A DNA stretch of 64,000 bases, taken from contig DATAZE010000019.1 in assembly GCA_036272195.1 (NCBI GenBank), forward strand, positions 1-64,000. Direction: 5' to 3'. The position numbers and the translations under genes are program-made. The stretch comes from DASXHY01 sp036272195. Its GTDB lineage: Bacteria > Verrucomicrobiota > Verrucomicrobiia > Limisphaerales > DASXHY01. How positions within the stretch are numbered: position 1 is the stretch's first letter; every line of letters starts with the position of its first letter. Below, one piece after another: positions 44,412 through 53,346 of the stretch. The notes beneath the pieces are model-generated. The model saw nothing but the letters and a program-made list of their open reading frames with translations, was not told the DNA's origin and did no database searches.

Positions 44412-45566
44412 TTAAAGCGCGCGCTGCAAAATTTCTCCTAATTCAGCCTCAGTGAGTTTGATTGGATTTGCTTTCATGCTGCTGGCGTTCATCGCGTTTT
44501 TCACGATTTCACCGACGTGCTCTGGTTTGATCCCGTGCGCGCCGAGGCGGGGGATTTTGAAGTCGCTTACCAATTGCCGAATCCATTCGATGCCTACATA
44601 TGCGGTGGCGCGATTGTTCCCGGTGAGCAATTGCGCGATATGATTATAACGTCCAACCGCGAGGCTTTCGTTGTCGCGTGCGCGCAAAGCGCGCTGGTTC
44701 ATTTCCATCACGTCCGCCAATAACGCAGCGCAAATTTCTCCGTGGGGCGCGGAAAACATCCCGCCGATGGGGCCGGCGAAACCGTGCACGGCGCCGAGTC
44801 CTGCGTTCGCGAGGGCCATTCCGCCAAAAAGGCTTGCCGCGGCCATATCCGCACGAGCGTTTGGATTCTGGCCGTTTTCGACGGCATGCCGAAATGATCG
44901 TGCCACGAGCCGTATGCCCTCGCGGCAGAGCGCGTCGGTCATCGGGTTGGCGCGCAGGCAAACATACGGCTCGATCAACTGCGTGAGCGCGTCCAGACCA
45001 GTGTTCGCCGTAATGCCTGGGGGAAGATCGTAGGTGAGTTCCGGGTCCACCAAGGCAATCGCCGGCAACATGTGCGGGCTGCGCAAGCTAACTTTGAGGC
45101 GATGCTCCGACGAGGCGAGGACGGCGTTGCGCGTGACCTCGGAACCGGTGCCGGCAGTGGTGGGAATGGCCATGAACCGCGCCGGATGTTTCGTGAGCGC
45201 CTTACCCTGGCCGATGATTTCGAGGTAGTCGAGCACGTCGCCGTCATTGGTCAGCATCGCGGCTATGGCTTTGCCGGCATCGAGGACGCTGCCGCCGCCG
45301 ATGCCAATTACCCAATCGCATTTTTCATTTTTGGCGAGCGCAACGCCATCGCGGATGGTCTGAATCTTGGGTTCACCGGAGACTGGGAACGTGACGCCAT
45401 CCATTTGGTTGGCGCGAAGGATTTTCAGGAGTGGTTCCGTGCGTTGGGCGTTTTTTCCGGTTACCACTAAAGGACGTTGACCGGCACTCTTGATAGTGGG
45501 GCCGGCCTCGCGCAATTTTCCTGCCCCGAAAATGATCGTGGTCGCGGTGGCGAACTCGAATTGCAT
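44412..45566 (-). CDS. Iron-dependent (group III) alcohol dehydrogenase
   Basis: A 384-residue NAD(P)-dependent oxidoreductase that interconverts alcohols and aldehydes, or reduces maleylacetate-type substrates. Family features: IIFGAGKLREAG at the N-terminus, nucleotide-binding GIGGGSVLDAGKAIAA, TAGTGSEVTRNAV, and the iron-binding set including GLDALTQLIEPYV, GAVHGFAGPIGGMF and APHGEICA with its two histidines. ATG 45566 is chosen since the frame continues 29 codons upstream with no family character. That ATG shares a base with the TGA of the ABM-domain gene (TGATG), so the two are translationally coupled and may act on the same pathway. Confidence 0.9.
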   Translation of the reverse strand: MQFEFATATTIIFGAGKLREAGPTIKSAGQRPLVVTGKNAQRTEPLLKILRANQMDGVTFPVSGEPKIQTIRDGVALAKNEKCDWVIGIGGGSVLDAGKAIAAMLTNDGDVLDYLEIIGQGKALTKHPARFMAIPTTAGTGSEVTRNAVLASSEHRLKVSLRSPHMLPAIALVDPELTYDLPPGITANTGLDALTQLIEPYVCLRANPMTDALCREGIRLVARSFRHAVENGQNPNARADMAAASLFGGMALANAGLGAVHGFAGPIGGMFSAPHGEICAALLADVMEMNQRALRARDNESLAVGRYNHIAQLLTGNNRATAYVGIEWIRQLVSDFKIPRLGAHGIKPEHVGEIVKNAMNASSMKANPIKLTEAELGEILQRAL

Positions 45567-45871
45567 CACCAGCCCTTGTCCTCGGGGAAAATATTTATGA
45601 ACGTTACGCGGCTGCGCGGCGCGGCCATCATCGGCTCCGCCGCATCGCGCCACACCTGGTAATGTTTCGTCTCCTTGTGCGCTGCGTTCGCCTCCGGCGT
45701 GCGATACACTTCCGCGAGGGCGAACCGCGTGGGGTCGTCTTGTTGCTGGGTGAAATCAAAACGCGCTATTCCCGGTTCTTTCACGCTCGCGCGCGCATTG
45801 GCGATGGTCGCCTGTTTGAACGCTTCGATGAATTCCGGCTTAACTTGAATTTGGATATGGATGACGAGCAT
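45566..45871 (-). CDS. Antibiotic biosynthesis monooxygenase (ABM) domain protein, LsrG/YgiN-like
   Basis: 101 residues, a single dimeric alpha-beta barrel domain: MLVIHIQIQVKPEFIEAFKQ opening, EPGIARFDFTQQQDDP in the middle, and AHKETKHYQVWRDAAEPMM with the typical H-x3-H-like helix. Relatives act on small carbonyl or quinone compounds (for example phospho-AI-2 breakdown by LsrG). The stop overlaps the start of the alcohol dehydrogenase, which suggests a two-step conversion. The substrate cannot be deduced. Confidence 0.85.
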   Translation of the reverse strand: MLVIHIQIQVKPEFIEAFKQATIANARASVKEPGIARFDFTQQQDDPTRFALAEVYRTPEANAAHKETKHYQVWRDAAEPMMAAPRSRVTFINIFPEDKGW

Positions 45872-45901
45872 GAGATTTTTTCGACAATTTTACGCAGCGG
45901 T

Positions 45902-48352
45902 TTACAAAGTCAAAAATTTCACCACTTCCACTTCCTTTCGGAACACGAGTTCGATGATGTTGCCTTTGAAACGGACGGAAAGCGGCGCGCGTTGCTCCGC
46001 GTAATCAAACGTCACTTTGCCGTTCCCGGGATCGAGCCGGCGAAGGTCCATGGCTGAATTCAACATACCAGGCAGTGTGGTCAGGCTGTCGGGATCGAGG
46101 TCAGGCGCCTGGTGGCTCGCGAAGCAGAAAACAAATTTTCCATCCACGTGTGACACGAACCCGCCGGGTTGCACGTCCCACAACACTTTGCCCGTCTTGC
46201 AATCGACGCGAAGCACAGACGCGGCGGTTTTTTTGGTGATGTCAATCTGACGCGAGTATTTGAGGCTTTCCAGGTCAGCACTGGTGGAATTCACATACAT
46301 CGATCCCTGGTCGTCAAAAAATAGTCCAGCGATTCCAATGGTCGGCACACGCCAGCGCACGTTGCCGGTCGCAAGATCAAAGGCAGTCAGCGTTGCGGCG
46401 TCAAAAACATATAAGGCATCACCCTGTTCCACGCAGGGGCCTTCACCGATGGATGTGTCGGCCAGGTCATTGTCTTCCAGTTGGCTGCCGGAGCCGATAT
46501 TGTAGCCCAGCTCAGCTTGCCAAACTTTTTTGTTCGATTGATCCAGCACCACGAGCATTTTGCTGCCAGCGACGATCGTGACAGTTTTCTGTTGAATCAC
46601 GGAAGGCTCGCCGATGACTTCTCCGACCCAATCGGAAACGTCCTTTAAATCCGGATGGTGAACGGTCACTTGATATCGGCTTACGTTTTCAGTGATGGTG
46701 CTGCCGCCGCGTTCGCGTTGCATGTCGTTTAGGATTTCGTTGGCGACCTGCGCGGTGTTCGCCGCCGATACCGGACCCTCAAGCGCGGAGTGGGCCGGTT
46801 TGGCTTTCATGGCCGCGCGTTCCACGGATTTTTGTTCCAGGACTTTCGACGACCATTGGAGGTGCCCATATTTGCTGTTTACGAATGAGCGTCCGAAAAG
46901 CGCCATCTGTTCGCTCGCAGGCATGGCGTGCGGTTCGCCCTGCGCGTCCTCATCTTTCATTTCTTTCAGTAATTGTTCCTGGTGCCGCGAATTCGAGAGT
47001 GTGGCCGGCAAGGCAACTTTCGCGGCGTACGGTAAATTTTGCGCCTGCTGCGCGACCGCGCCCGGGTCCAGGGGTTTGTTGGAAGCGCCCGGAGTGGTCG
47101 GCAGGCCGGCGCTGGCAGCGGCTTTTTTGCCAGTGGTGGATTTTGGTTTTTGTGCGGCGGCGAGGACGGCGGAGGGCGCTGGCTCGCCGATTTCCTCTGT
47201 GCGCGTCTCCCCTGACGCGAGATTGAGGTGAGTGATGACATATTGCCCAAACGCATTTTCCTCCGTGAACACCAATTCGCTTCCGTCCAACTTTGGCCGC
47301 TCATAACTGTTTGGCAGCGCGACTTCCTGGCCGGGCTTGCCAGTGTCCCAATCGTAACGAGTCAATTTTCCATCCTTCACAACCCAGATGTTTTGGTCCT
47401 GGATGAAAAGCTGCAGCGAGCGTTGCATTTCTTCCCGAACGTCCTTTATCATTTCGTCCTGCAGCGGGACATGAGGCCGGAATTCTGAATCGACGCCGTG
47501 CTTGATGGCATTGGCCAGTTCGGCCTTATATTCGTTCATTTGCCGGTCCACTTCGGCGTTCACCTGCTCCGGTGTAATGACGTCAGTACTCCAGGTGGCT
47601 GTTTTCGAGTTGAGACCAAAGCGGGCGAGTTGGAATCCATGGAGGAACACGATTTGGTTTTTGCCGCATAATCTTGAACTGCCCGCGTAGGCTGCGTCGG
47701 GAAAACGCACGGAGAAAATAGGGTGTGGCACCGAGCCAAACCAGGCGTACCAAATCCAACCGCCGAGCAAGGCGACGACGAGGGTCGTGACACCGGCGCC
47801 GATCAAGCCGACTTTTCGCCATTGCCTGGCTTCCTTTAAGGACTTTTGCCCGGCAAAAACCGGCACGTTTATGCCAGTTGATGTCGCCCTTGCCCGGCAT
47901 AACGGTGAGCACACGTAACCAAACATCTCCATGCACTTCGGGCAAATTGGTTTTCGGCAAACAACGCAATGTTCGAAGGCGAGTTCGCCTTTATGTTTCG
48001 CGCAGGGTTGCGAGTCATCGGAACCGTGCCCGGGTTGGGGCGCAGTTTCCACGGCCGTCCCGTGCGTGGCGGTGCCAGCGGAGCGAGCGATGCCCAATTT
48101 TGCCGGAGCCGAGGGTGCGTGAAGCGACGTGGTCTCTACGCGTTTCCGGCCGGTTGAAGCGGCGGGAGCGGCTTGCGGTGCGGGAGCCGCTGCCGCTGGT
48201 ACGGCGACGCCTAATTCCTGGTGTATCAGTTCGTTGATGGGGCCGGACAAATCAACATTGCATTCCGGGCAAACGAACCGCACCGGGTCGCGCGCCATTT
48301 CCGGCGTCACATCGATGCTGTATTTGGCTCCGCATGGACACTGGACTTTCAT
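45902..48352 (-). CDS. Zinc-ribbon / B-box-like membrane protein with PQQ-type propeller
   Basis: 816 residues. The N-terminus is a zinc ribbon (CPCGAKYSIDV ... FVCPECNVDL). After an Ala/Pro-rich linker comes a B-box-like zinc cluster (CAKHKGELAFEHCVVCRKPICPKC is split here as CAKH, HCVVC, CPKC; about 115-150). One transmembrane helix follows (GLIGAGVTTLVVALLGGWIWYAWF, about 185-210). The large C-terminal part has repeated propeller strands of PQQ type (IWVVKDGKLTRYDWDTGKPG, LYVFDAATLTAFDLATGNVR, VLRVDCKTGKVLWDVQPGG). A domain on the zinc side inside and a propeller outside would suit a sensor or scaffold, but no function is established. AAGG lies four bases before the ATG. The pseudopilin gene ends seven bases upstream and the ABM gene starts 30 bp downstream, so all are probably one operon. 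Confidence 0.75.
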   Translation of the reverse strand: MKVQCPCGAKYSIDVTPEMARDPVRFVCPECNVDLSGPINELIHQELGVAVPAAAAPAPQAAPAASTGRKRVETTSLHAPSAPAKLGIARSAGTATHGTAVETAPQPGHGSDDSQPCAKHKGELAFEHCVVCRKPICPKCMEMFGYVCSPLCRARATSTGINVPVFAGQKSLKEARQWRKVGLIGAGVTTLVVALLGGWIWYAWFGSVPHPIFSVRFPDAAYAGSSRLCGKNQIVFLHGFQLARFGLNSKTATWSTDVITPEQVNAEVDRQMNEYKAELANAIKHGVDSEFRPHVPLQDEMIKDVREEMQRSLQLFIQDQNIWVVKDGKLTRYDWDTGKPGQEVALPNSYERPKLDGSELVFTEENAFGQYVITHLNLASGETRTEEIGEPAPSAVLAAAQKPKSTTGKKAAASAGLPTTPGASNKPLDPGAVAQQAQNLPYAAKVALPATLSNSRHQEQLLKEMKDEDAQGEPHAMPASEQMALFGRSFVNSKYGHLQWSSKVLEQKSVERAAMKAKPAHSALEGPVSAANTAQVANEILNDMQRERGGSTITENVSRYQVTVHHPDLKDVSDWVGEVIGEPSVIQQKTVTIVAGSKMLVVLDQSNKKVWQAELGYNIGSGSQLEDNDLADTSIGEGPCVEQGDALYVFDAATLTAFDLATGNVRWRVPTIGIAGLFFDDQGSMYVNSTSADLESLKYSRQIDITKKTAASVLRVDCKTGKVLWDVQPGGFVSHVDGKFVFCFASHQAPDLDPDSLTTLPGMLNSAMDLRRLDPGNGKVTFDYAEQRAPLSVRFKGNIIELVFRKEVEVVKFLTL

Positions 48353-48358
48353 AACACC

Positions 48359-48976
48359 TTATGGTTTGGGGTTTAACAACACGACCGGCGGCGTCAAGGT
48401 CAGGGAAAAGGGGGCGTTCCCGCTGCTCGACACCACTCCGCCGCTGCACGTCAAAAAATTGCCACCGCCTTTGCCGTGATTATTTCCGGGCGGCTTGCCG
48501 TTATCGGAAAAAACCGTGTCGCCGGTGTTTTTAGAAAATGGATTCACCTGTTTGTCCGACATTAGAACGGCATCCGATTCCGAGGAACGGCGGCCCATGT
48601 AATAGGCGTAACTGATTTTCCAATCGTGAAAGGATTTGCCGGCGGGCAGGGGGGCATCGCTGCTGGCCGGGCAAAGAAAAACCGAGGTCTCCGAAGTATA
48701 ATGCGGCACCAGGAGCGCAAGGGCATCTTCGGAAGTAAGGGCGTTGGAGGCCACCGGATATTTCTCCGCGCTATCGCGCGCGTAAATTTCCATCGCGAGA
48801 TAAATCTTTTCGAGATTTTGCCGGCAGGCGGTGAGGTCGACATCGCGCCTGGACGGGCCGTGGTTCCAATAGAGCACAGTCAGGGTGAGCAGCACAGCCA
48901 CGACGACCAGTAATTCGATCAACGAAAAAGCAGCGCTGGTGCATGACCAACGGTGGAGCTGGCGCGGCTCCTGCAT
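48359..48976 (-). CDS. Type II secretion pseudopilin-like protein
   Basis: 205 residues with a prepilin-type N-terminus: basic leader (MQEPRQLHRWSCTSA), cleavage expected before FSLIELLVVVAVLLTLTVLYW. The residue before the cleavage site is Ala rather than the usual Gly, which some pseudopilins tolerate. The soluble part resembles the small domain of other verrucomicrobial prepilin-like proteins (CRQNLEKIYLAMEIYARD, YAYYMGRRSSESDAVLMSD). ATG 48976 gives a normal leader; the frame is open twelve codons further. It is the first gene of the minus-strand group that continues into the zinc-ribbon protein. Confidence 0.82.
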   Translation of the reverse strand: MQEPRQLHRWSCTSAAFSLIELLVVVAVLLTLTVLYWNHGPSRRDVDLTACRQNLEKIYLAMEIYARDSAEKYPVASNALTSEDALALLVPHYTSETSVFLCPASSDAPLPAGKSFHDWKISYAYYMGRRSSESDAVLMSDKQVNPFSKNTGDTVFSDNGKPPGNNHGKGGGNFLTCSGGVVSSSGNAPFSLTLTPPVVLLNPKP

Positions 48977-49170
48977 AAATGTTTTATAGCCCAAAATGCC
49001 CGCTGGTTGCAATGTTGAATGCGGAATGAGTTTTCAGTCCTGAGAACTGAAAATTTTGAGCTGGCTCCGAAGCAAAAATCGAGCTTCCGAGGAGAGGCCG
49101 TGATTTTTCTGGGGGAAAGACCGAATCAATCTTCATTACGCGATATGTTAAATTGCCTGTAAGTTAATTT

Positions 49171-49719
49171 ATGAAACCCAGGCACGAGTCTCATATCATG
49201 GAGTCGGTGAATCCGCCCCGCGCGATTTCTTTTGATCTCACAGACGACGGTTCGATTCCCAACAACAAATTGCCGCTGCTGATTTATCAGGCAGCGGTCA
49301 AACCGGCTCCGCGAGACGCCGCGTCGATCTTTGAACAATTGTTTGCCGGGAACGGCTGGACGGGAAGCTGGCGTGACGGCGTTTACACGTACCATCATTA
49401 TCACAGCAACACTCATGAGGTGCTTGGCGTGTATGCTGGTTCGGCGACGGTGAAATTCGGCGGTGATAAGGGCATCAAACAAAAACTTACTGCCGGTGAT
49501 GTGATCGTCATTCCCGCTGGTGTCGCGCATAAGAACCTTGGGGCGAGCAGTGATTTTGGCGTGGTCGGCGCGTATCCGAACGGGGTCGAGTGGGACATGA
49601 ATTACGGCCAGCCGAAGGAGCGGCCGCAGGCAGATGAAAATATCGCGCGCGTCCCGATGCCGGAGTTGGATCCCGTTTACGGCGTGGCGGGTCCGTTGCA
49701 CGAGCTGTGGGGGAAATAG
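49171..49719 (+). CDS. YjlB-like cupin protein
   Basis: 182 residues with one cupin barrel. Family pattern: FDLTDDGSIPNNKLPLLIYQ, TYHHYHSNTHEVLGVYAG with the His-rich metal motif, VKFGGDKGI, and LTAGDVIVIPAGVAHKNLG carrying the second metal His. The C-terminal PVYGVAGPLHELW fits YjlB-type proteins, for which no reaction is firmly known. Metal binding is expected. A second ATG ten codons in (49198) may be the true start, since neither has a clear ribosome site. Confidence 0.85.
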   Translation: MKPRHESHIMESVNPPRAISFDLTDDGSIPNNKLPLLIYQAAVKPAPRDAASIFEQLFAGNGWTGSWRDGVYTYHHYHSNTHEVLGVYAGSATVKFGGDKGIKQKLTAGDVIVIPAGVAHKNLGASSDFGVVGAYPNGVEWDMNYGQPKERPQADENIARVPMPELDPVYGVAGPLHELWGK

Positions 49720-49720
49720 T

Positions 49721-49776
49721 GGTACGGGCGTCGCGCCGTGCGAATTGAAACACACGGGCGAGACGCCCGTGCCACT
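49721..49776. repeat. REP-like double hairpin (copy B)
   Basis: Two GC-rich hairpins side by side: ACGGGCG-TCG-CGCCGT (49723-49738, one bulge) and the perfect CACGGGCG-AGA-CGCCCGTG (49753-49771). They lie between the convergent cupin and unknown-protein genes and may also end transcription. Antisense translation yields GRDARAT-like peptides typical of interspersed repeats. Confidence 0.65.
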
Positions 49777-51733
49777 AAGTCGCCGCCATTTGCTCCAGAA
49801 TGGCGCTGGCAATTTCTTCATTCGCGGAAAGTCCCGGCACAAGGATGCTACGCAGGCGGAGCAGCAGTGCTTCCAATTCCTGCAGGGGCCGATCAAAGAC
49901 GGTTTCAAGCGCAAGCGGTGACACGTCGCCGAAGCTGCTGCAAAAACTTTGCGGGCTGGCGCCGGGAAACAGCCGCAGCATCAGCGACATTGCTTCCAAC
50001 CAGAGATTCATGTCGATTTTTGTACGCGCTTGTTGCGGCGAATCCTGGGATTCAATCAGTGACTGCGGGCTGACCAGATCAAAAAGATGCGCGTCGCGTT
50101 CCAGCACGGATTTGAGCATCGGGATGAAGTCCGTTCCCGGCGTCGCGTCCTTGCCGACGTGCCGCGCGAGACTTTGCACCTCGTCAAGAACGACCGGCAG
50201 ATTGGTTTTTCCATTCGCCAAAAGAGTGCGGACGGTGATGACGCCGAGTGAAAACAAATCGCAGGGTGAACTAAGCAGCGGCCAGATTTCGTAAGGCGAG
50301 CGGGGGAATACCGTTCCCGCCGCGCGTTTGAGCGAGGCGACGACCGGGTCGGCCAGCCGCGCAGGCACGGTGCGGAAGCGCGCTTCCTTCGGTCCCACGG
50401 CTTCGGAGAGATAAACGTGCGCGAAAAATTCCAGCTTTTCCTCCGCCATCGGCAGTTTGAACCACAGCAGGTCATGCGCGTCCAGCCCCAGGTAATCCTC
50501 AGCCACCAGCGTTCCGTCCAGCACAACTCCGTCGGCTTCTGTTTTCACTTCACGAATGCGAATGCTGCCGATGCCAAAGGAATGTGCCGCGAGTCCTTCC
50601 GGCAAAAATGGCGACGGCTCGATGCGGCCGAGACGGATAAAATATTTTTGGGCGGTGGATTTGATTTGAAGCGGGTACGCCTGGCCGGGTTTGACCAGTT
50701 CGCATTTCGCGGTCCACAACGCGGGAAATTGATCGCCCACGTGGTCGAGGTGCACGCCGAAACTCGCAGGTGAAAGGTTCAACAGCGGAAGCTGCTGACT
50801 TTTTACATAGGTCCGGACTTCCTTGAATAAATCCCGCAAGGCGGAAAGTTTCAGGAAGAAAATTTCGTTCAAGCCTTCGACGGAATCTCCGCGCGGGCGC
50901 AGGAGAAACGGAATTCCTTTGGGCGTCGCCGACCACGTTTGCAATTCCGCATAGATGCTGCGCGGGAACAGGCGCGTGGCTCCGGATCCCATTCCATTCC
51001 AGGGCGATCCCTCAAGGATTTGAAAAAGTTCTTCAAGACCCAGTGGGGCGAAGCGATTCACCCGAACCAGCCCGGCCAGCGGATTGAAAACCGCGCGTGC
51101 GCCGTCGCTCAATCGTTCGATGCCTTGCACGTGCGAATTCGCGGGGGCATCGGCGGCGGTGGCGAGGAAGGTTTTTGCACCTGTCGCTTCCGGTTCATGC
51201 AGATAACGAAAGGGAGAAGTGGAGTAGGGCGGCAGGCCGAGGGAATTGAGCAGGGCGTCATCCTTGCAGAGACGCCAGTTGGCCGGTTCAACCGTGGCAA
51301 ACCCGGAAGCTTTCTGGCTGGTCTCTTGTTTGATGAGAATGGGTGACGGGTTGACCGTTTCCATGCCGGTCACAATGACGGATTCCGGGAGGTTGTCGCG
51401 GTAAGCTTCGTATTCCGAGTGCCAGCGCTGGTCGAAGGCGAAATTGGTGAGCCGTTCCTGGTAGTTGGAAAAAGCGAGGTCGCGCAATTCGAGCGTCTGC
51501 ACCCAGACTTCCACCCATTCCTGGACGCGGGCGTCGGCATCGCAAACCGCCCCGAGATAGGCGCGGGAGCCGGGCAGTTCGCGCAAGAGGACAAACGGAC
51601 CTCCGACCGGGCTGGAGTCAGGCCGCACGAACACGCAAATCCGAAGGGGACTGGCCGGATCGGGCCGATGGATGGGGGCGAGTAGCCATTTGGATGGATC
51701 CAGGGACTCAAGCGGCTGTTCATCGTTACCCAT
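49775..51733 (-). CDS. Large unknown protein with kinase-like C-lobe pattern
   Basis: 652 residues from ATG 51733 (MGNDEQPLESLDPSKW); the frame is open 50 codons further into repeat DNA, which is not counted. No signal or transmembrane segment is evident. Two places recall protein kinases: LPLLNLSPASFGV (about 330) sits like the catalytic loop HRDLKPxN, and SSPCDLFSLGVITVRTLLA (about 525) like the subdomain IX D-x-x-SLG pattern. Catalytic Asp and Lys are not evident, so it would be inactive. The remaining parts match nothing I recognise. A second kinase-like protein is at 59253. This assignment is tentative; the gene itself is well supported by length and codon pattern. Confidence 0.6.
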   Translation of the reverse strand: MGNDEQPLESLDPSKWLLAPIHRPDPASPLRICVFVRPDSSPVGGPFVLLRELPGSRAYLGAVCDADARVQEWVEVWVQTLELRDLAFSNYQERLTNFAFDQRWHSEYEAYRDNLPESVIVTGMETVNPSPILIKQETSQKASGFATVEPANWRLCKDDALLNSLGLPPYSTSPFRYLHEPEATGAKTFLATAADAPANSHVQGIERLSDGARAVFNPLAGLVRVNRFAPLGLEELFQILEGSPWNGMGSGATRLFPRSIYAELQTWSATPKGIPFLLRPRGDSVEGLNEIFFLKLSALRDLFKEVRTYVKSQQLPLLNLSPASFGVHLDHVGDQFPALWTAKCELVKPGQAYPLQIKSTAQKYFIRLGRIEPSPFLPEGLAAHSFGIGSIRIREVKTEADGVVLDGTLVAEDYLGLDAHDLLWFKLPMAEEKLEFFAHVYLSEAVGPKEARFRTVPARLADPVVASLKRAAGTVFPRSPYEIWPLLSSPCDLFSLGVITVRTLLANGKTNLPVVLDEVQSLARHVGKDATPGTDFIPMLKSVLERDAHLFDLVSPQSLIESQDSPQQARTKIDMNLWLEAMSLMLRLFPGASPQSFCSSFGDVSPLALETVFDRPLQELEALLLRLRSILVPGLSANEEIASAILEQMAAT

Positions 51734-51802
51734 TGGGTGTTTATGGCAAAAAATGGCCGGGTTGCAAAGTTTTAATCCGTGGTTTGCGGAACCAAATCGT
51801 GG

Positions 51803-51896
51803 AAAATGGGTTCGTTTCTGTCCCTTGTTTCGGCGTGATGGAGAGAAATCTCCTTTGTTTGCGGGAGAAATCCGAATTTGCAAAATGGGTTCGTTT
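51803..51896. repeat. Direct repeat, 15 bp, period 79 bp
   Basis: AAAATGGGTTCGTTT occurs at 51803-51817 and again at 51882-51896. On the minus strand both read KRTHF in one frame, a peptide string often met in false frames from interspersed repeats. Confidence 0.6.
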
Positions 51897-51960
51897 GGTA
51901 ATTTTCATTTTTCGGCCTGTGGATACTTCTGCCTTGAACGGCGGGTTGGGGTACCCCCCC

Positions 51961-52010
51961 GAATCGGTTTGATTCGGTTTGATTTGGTAGGATTCAGTTT
52001 GATTCAGTGT
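51961..52010. repeat. Imperfect decamer tandem array
   Basis: Five consecutive ten-base units with consensus GATTCGGTTT: GAATCGGTTT, GATTCGGTTT, GATTTGGTAG, GATTCAGTTT, GATTCAGTGT. The array directly follows a run of seven C. Confidence 0.75.
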
Positions 52011-52488
52011 GAATGTGAGCAAAGTTGACCCGTGTTCTTCCCGTTTTGGCGGGATTCGAGGCGACGAGGGAGTCGGGGAGAGAAAGTTCCAAGTTCCAAC
52101 GCGCCGGGTCGGAGATCGGCGCTCCGAATTGGCACGATGATTCTCCGGTCGACTCAATAGTGGCACGAACCCAAATTTGCATTTCCCCGTTTCCATTTGT
52201 CCTTTCTGCCCTCCTTTTGTCGGTGTCTTTATAGCATGACCGTCAAATGGAGCTGAACGGCGAGGCTCGTTGAATCACGGAGATTGGGAGAATCTGATTT
52301 CGCCGCCAACAATTTTCGAAGCAGTGTTTCAAATGTCCGAATAGGCCAGTTGCAATGGGCCATCGGAAAACGGCGCGTAAGGACGGTGGAAAAGTTCAAA
52401 CCAAACGAAAAGGTATTCGATGAAAAATGTTACATGAGTCATCTCCGACACTTTTTCGTTTTGTGTCAATACTCGGGACTGACCCCCT

Positions 52489-53346
52489 TCACTGCGGAAT
52501 TTCTTGGTCTGAGGCAAGCGGCGGCACTGTAGGGTTTGGAACTTGGATGGCGGTTGGAGTTAGTTGTGAAGCTGGCTTGCTGACTGGTGCGGACGATGCA
52601 ACCGCGATTTTGGCGCGACGATTCGATTTTGAAATTTTCTTTTGCGCCTCGTCTGCTTTTTCGCCTTCGACAACTTCCCGCTTCAACACTTCAGTCATCA
52701 AAACCTGTTCGATTTGCTCGTTTAGAATTTTTACATTGGGACAAGCACGTTTAAGTTCCCGCCGCATCGCATCCAGCACCGGTTCAGCACGTGTCACGGC
52801 GGCAATGGCAAATTTGCTCAGTGCCTGCCTCTGCTCTTGCAATTCCGTCAGCAGACTTTTAATCCAACCCTCTCGCGTTAATACAAAAAGCAGTTCCAGT
52901 TGATCCTTCTTTTTTGTATCGAAGCTTACGAAATCAACTTCGTATATGAGTTCATGGTCAATCGGCTTTCCGAACGTGACTTTGTAGACCCTCCAGATGA
53001 TTGCGTTTGTTAGGACTACCCATTCAACTCCTTTGTTCGCGGCATAGTCTACAGCCTGCTTCACATGCGCATCTTTCAGATCCAGGCCGATTGCCTTAAC
53101 TTCAATCAAGAGTTGAATGGCCCCATCCAGTTTCGTTGCTAGGTCACAGAAGGTTCCACGAATCGCGTGCTCGGCAGTGACCTCTGAAAACTTATCATAT
53201 CCGAAAACGTCGGCGAGAATTTCTGTCACCATCCGCACGGTGTCGGGTTCATTTACGTCACGCGTTTTCGCTGATACAAGGATCGGCTGAAACTTCTTAA
53301 TTGCGCCTATCATTCGACTTTCCACACGTGAAGGTATTGTAGCCAT
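52489..53346 (-). CDS. HsdR_N-type predicted nuclease (type I/IV restriction-like)
   Basis: 285 residues. The N-terminal 150 match the HSDR_N_2 type: MVTEILADVFGYDKFSEVTA followed by CDLATKLDGAIQLLIEVKA, which gives the PD-(D/E)xK core (Asp, then E-V-K), and VEWVVLTNAIIWRVYKV. The C-terminus is helical, then a basic Pro/Ala/Ser linker. AAGGAA precedes ATG 53346 by six bases, and a perfect palindrome (GCCTCT-CC-AGAGGC, 53362-53375) lies just upstream. No methylase or specificity subunit is present, so it is either an orphan nuclease or a defence gene acting alone. Base composition is more AT-rich than neighbours, which fits acquisition by transfer. Confidence 0.78.
   Translation of the reverse strand: MATIPSRVESRMIGAIKKFQPILVSAKTRDVNEPDTVRMVTEILADVFGYDKFSEVTAEHAIRGTFCDLATKLDGAIQLLIEVKAIGLDLKDAHVKQAVDYAANKGVEWVVLTNAIIWRVYKVTFGKPIDHELIYEVDFVSFDTKKKDQLELLFVLTREGWIKSLLTELQEQRQALSKFAIAAVTRAEPVLDAMRRELKRACPNVKILNEQIEQVLMTEVLKREVVEGEKADEAQKKISKSNRRAKIAVASSAPVSKPASQLTPTAIQVPNPTVPPLASDQEIPQ

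Larger units (their letters stand above)
51734..52488. other. Repeat-rich non-coding region
   Basis: About 750 bp without a convincing gene. It contains a 15-bp direct repeat spaced 79 bp (51803 and 51882), the palindrome GGGGTACCCC (51948-51957), an array of about five imperfect decamers (51961-52010) and a copy of the AAAGTTCCAAGTTCC arm (52084-52098). Short frames across it are repeat-derived. Confidence 0.65.

Noticed and set aside
51734..51883. 50-codon N-terminal extension of the 652-residue protein
   Set aside because: It lies in repeat DNA and encodes KRTHF-type peptide; ATG 51733 begins normal coding sequence.
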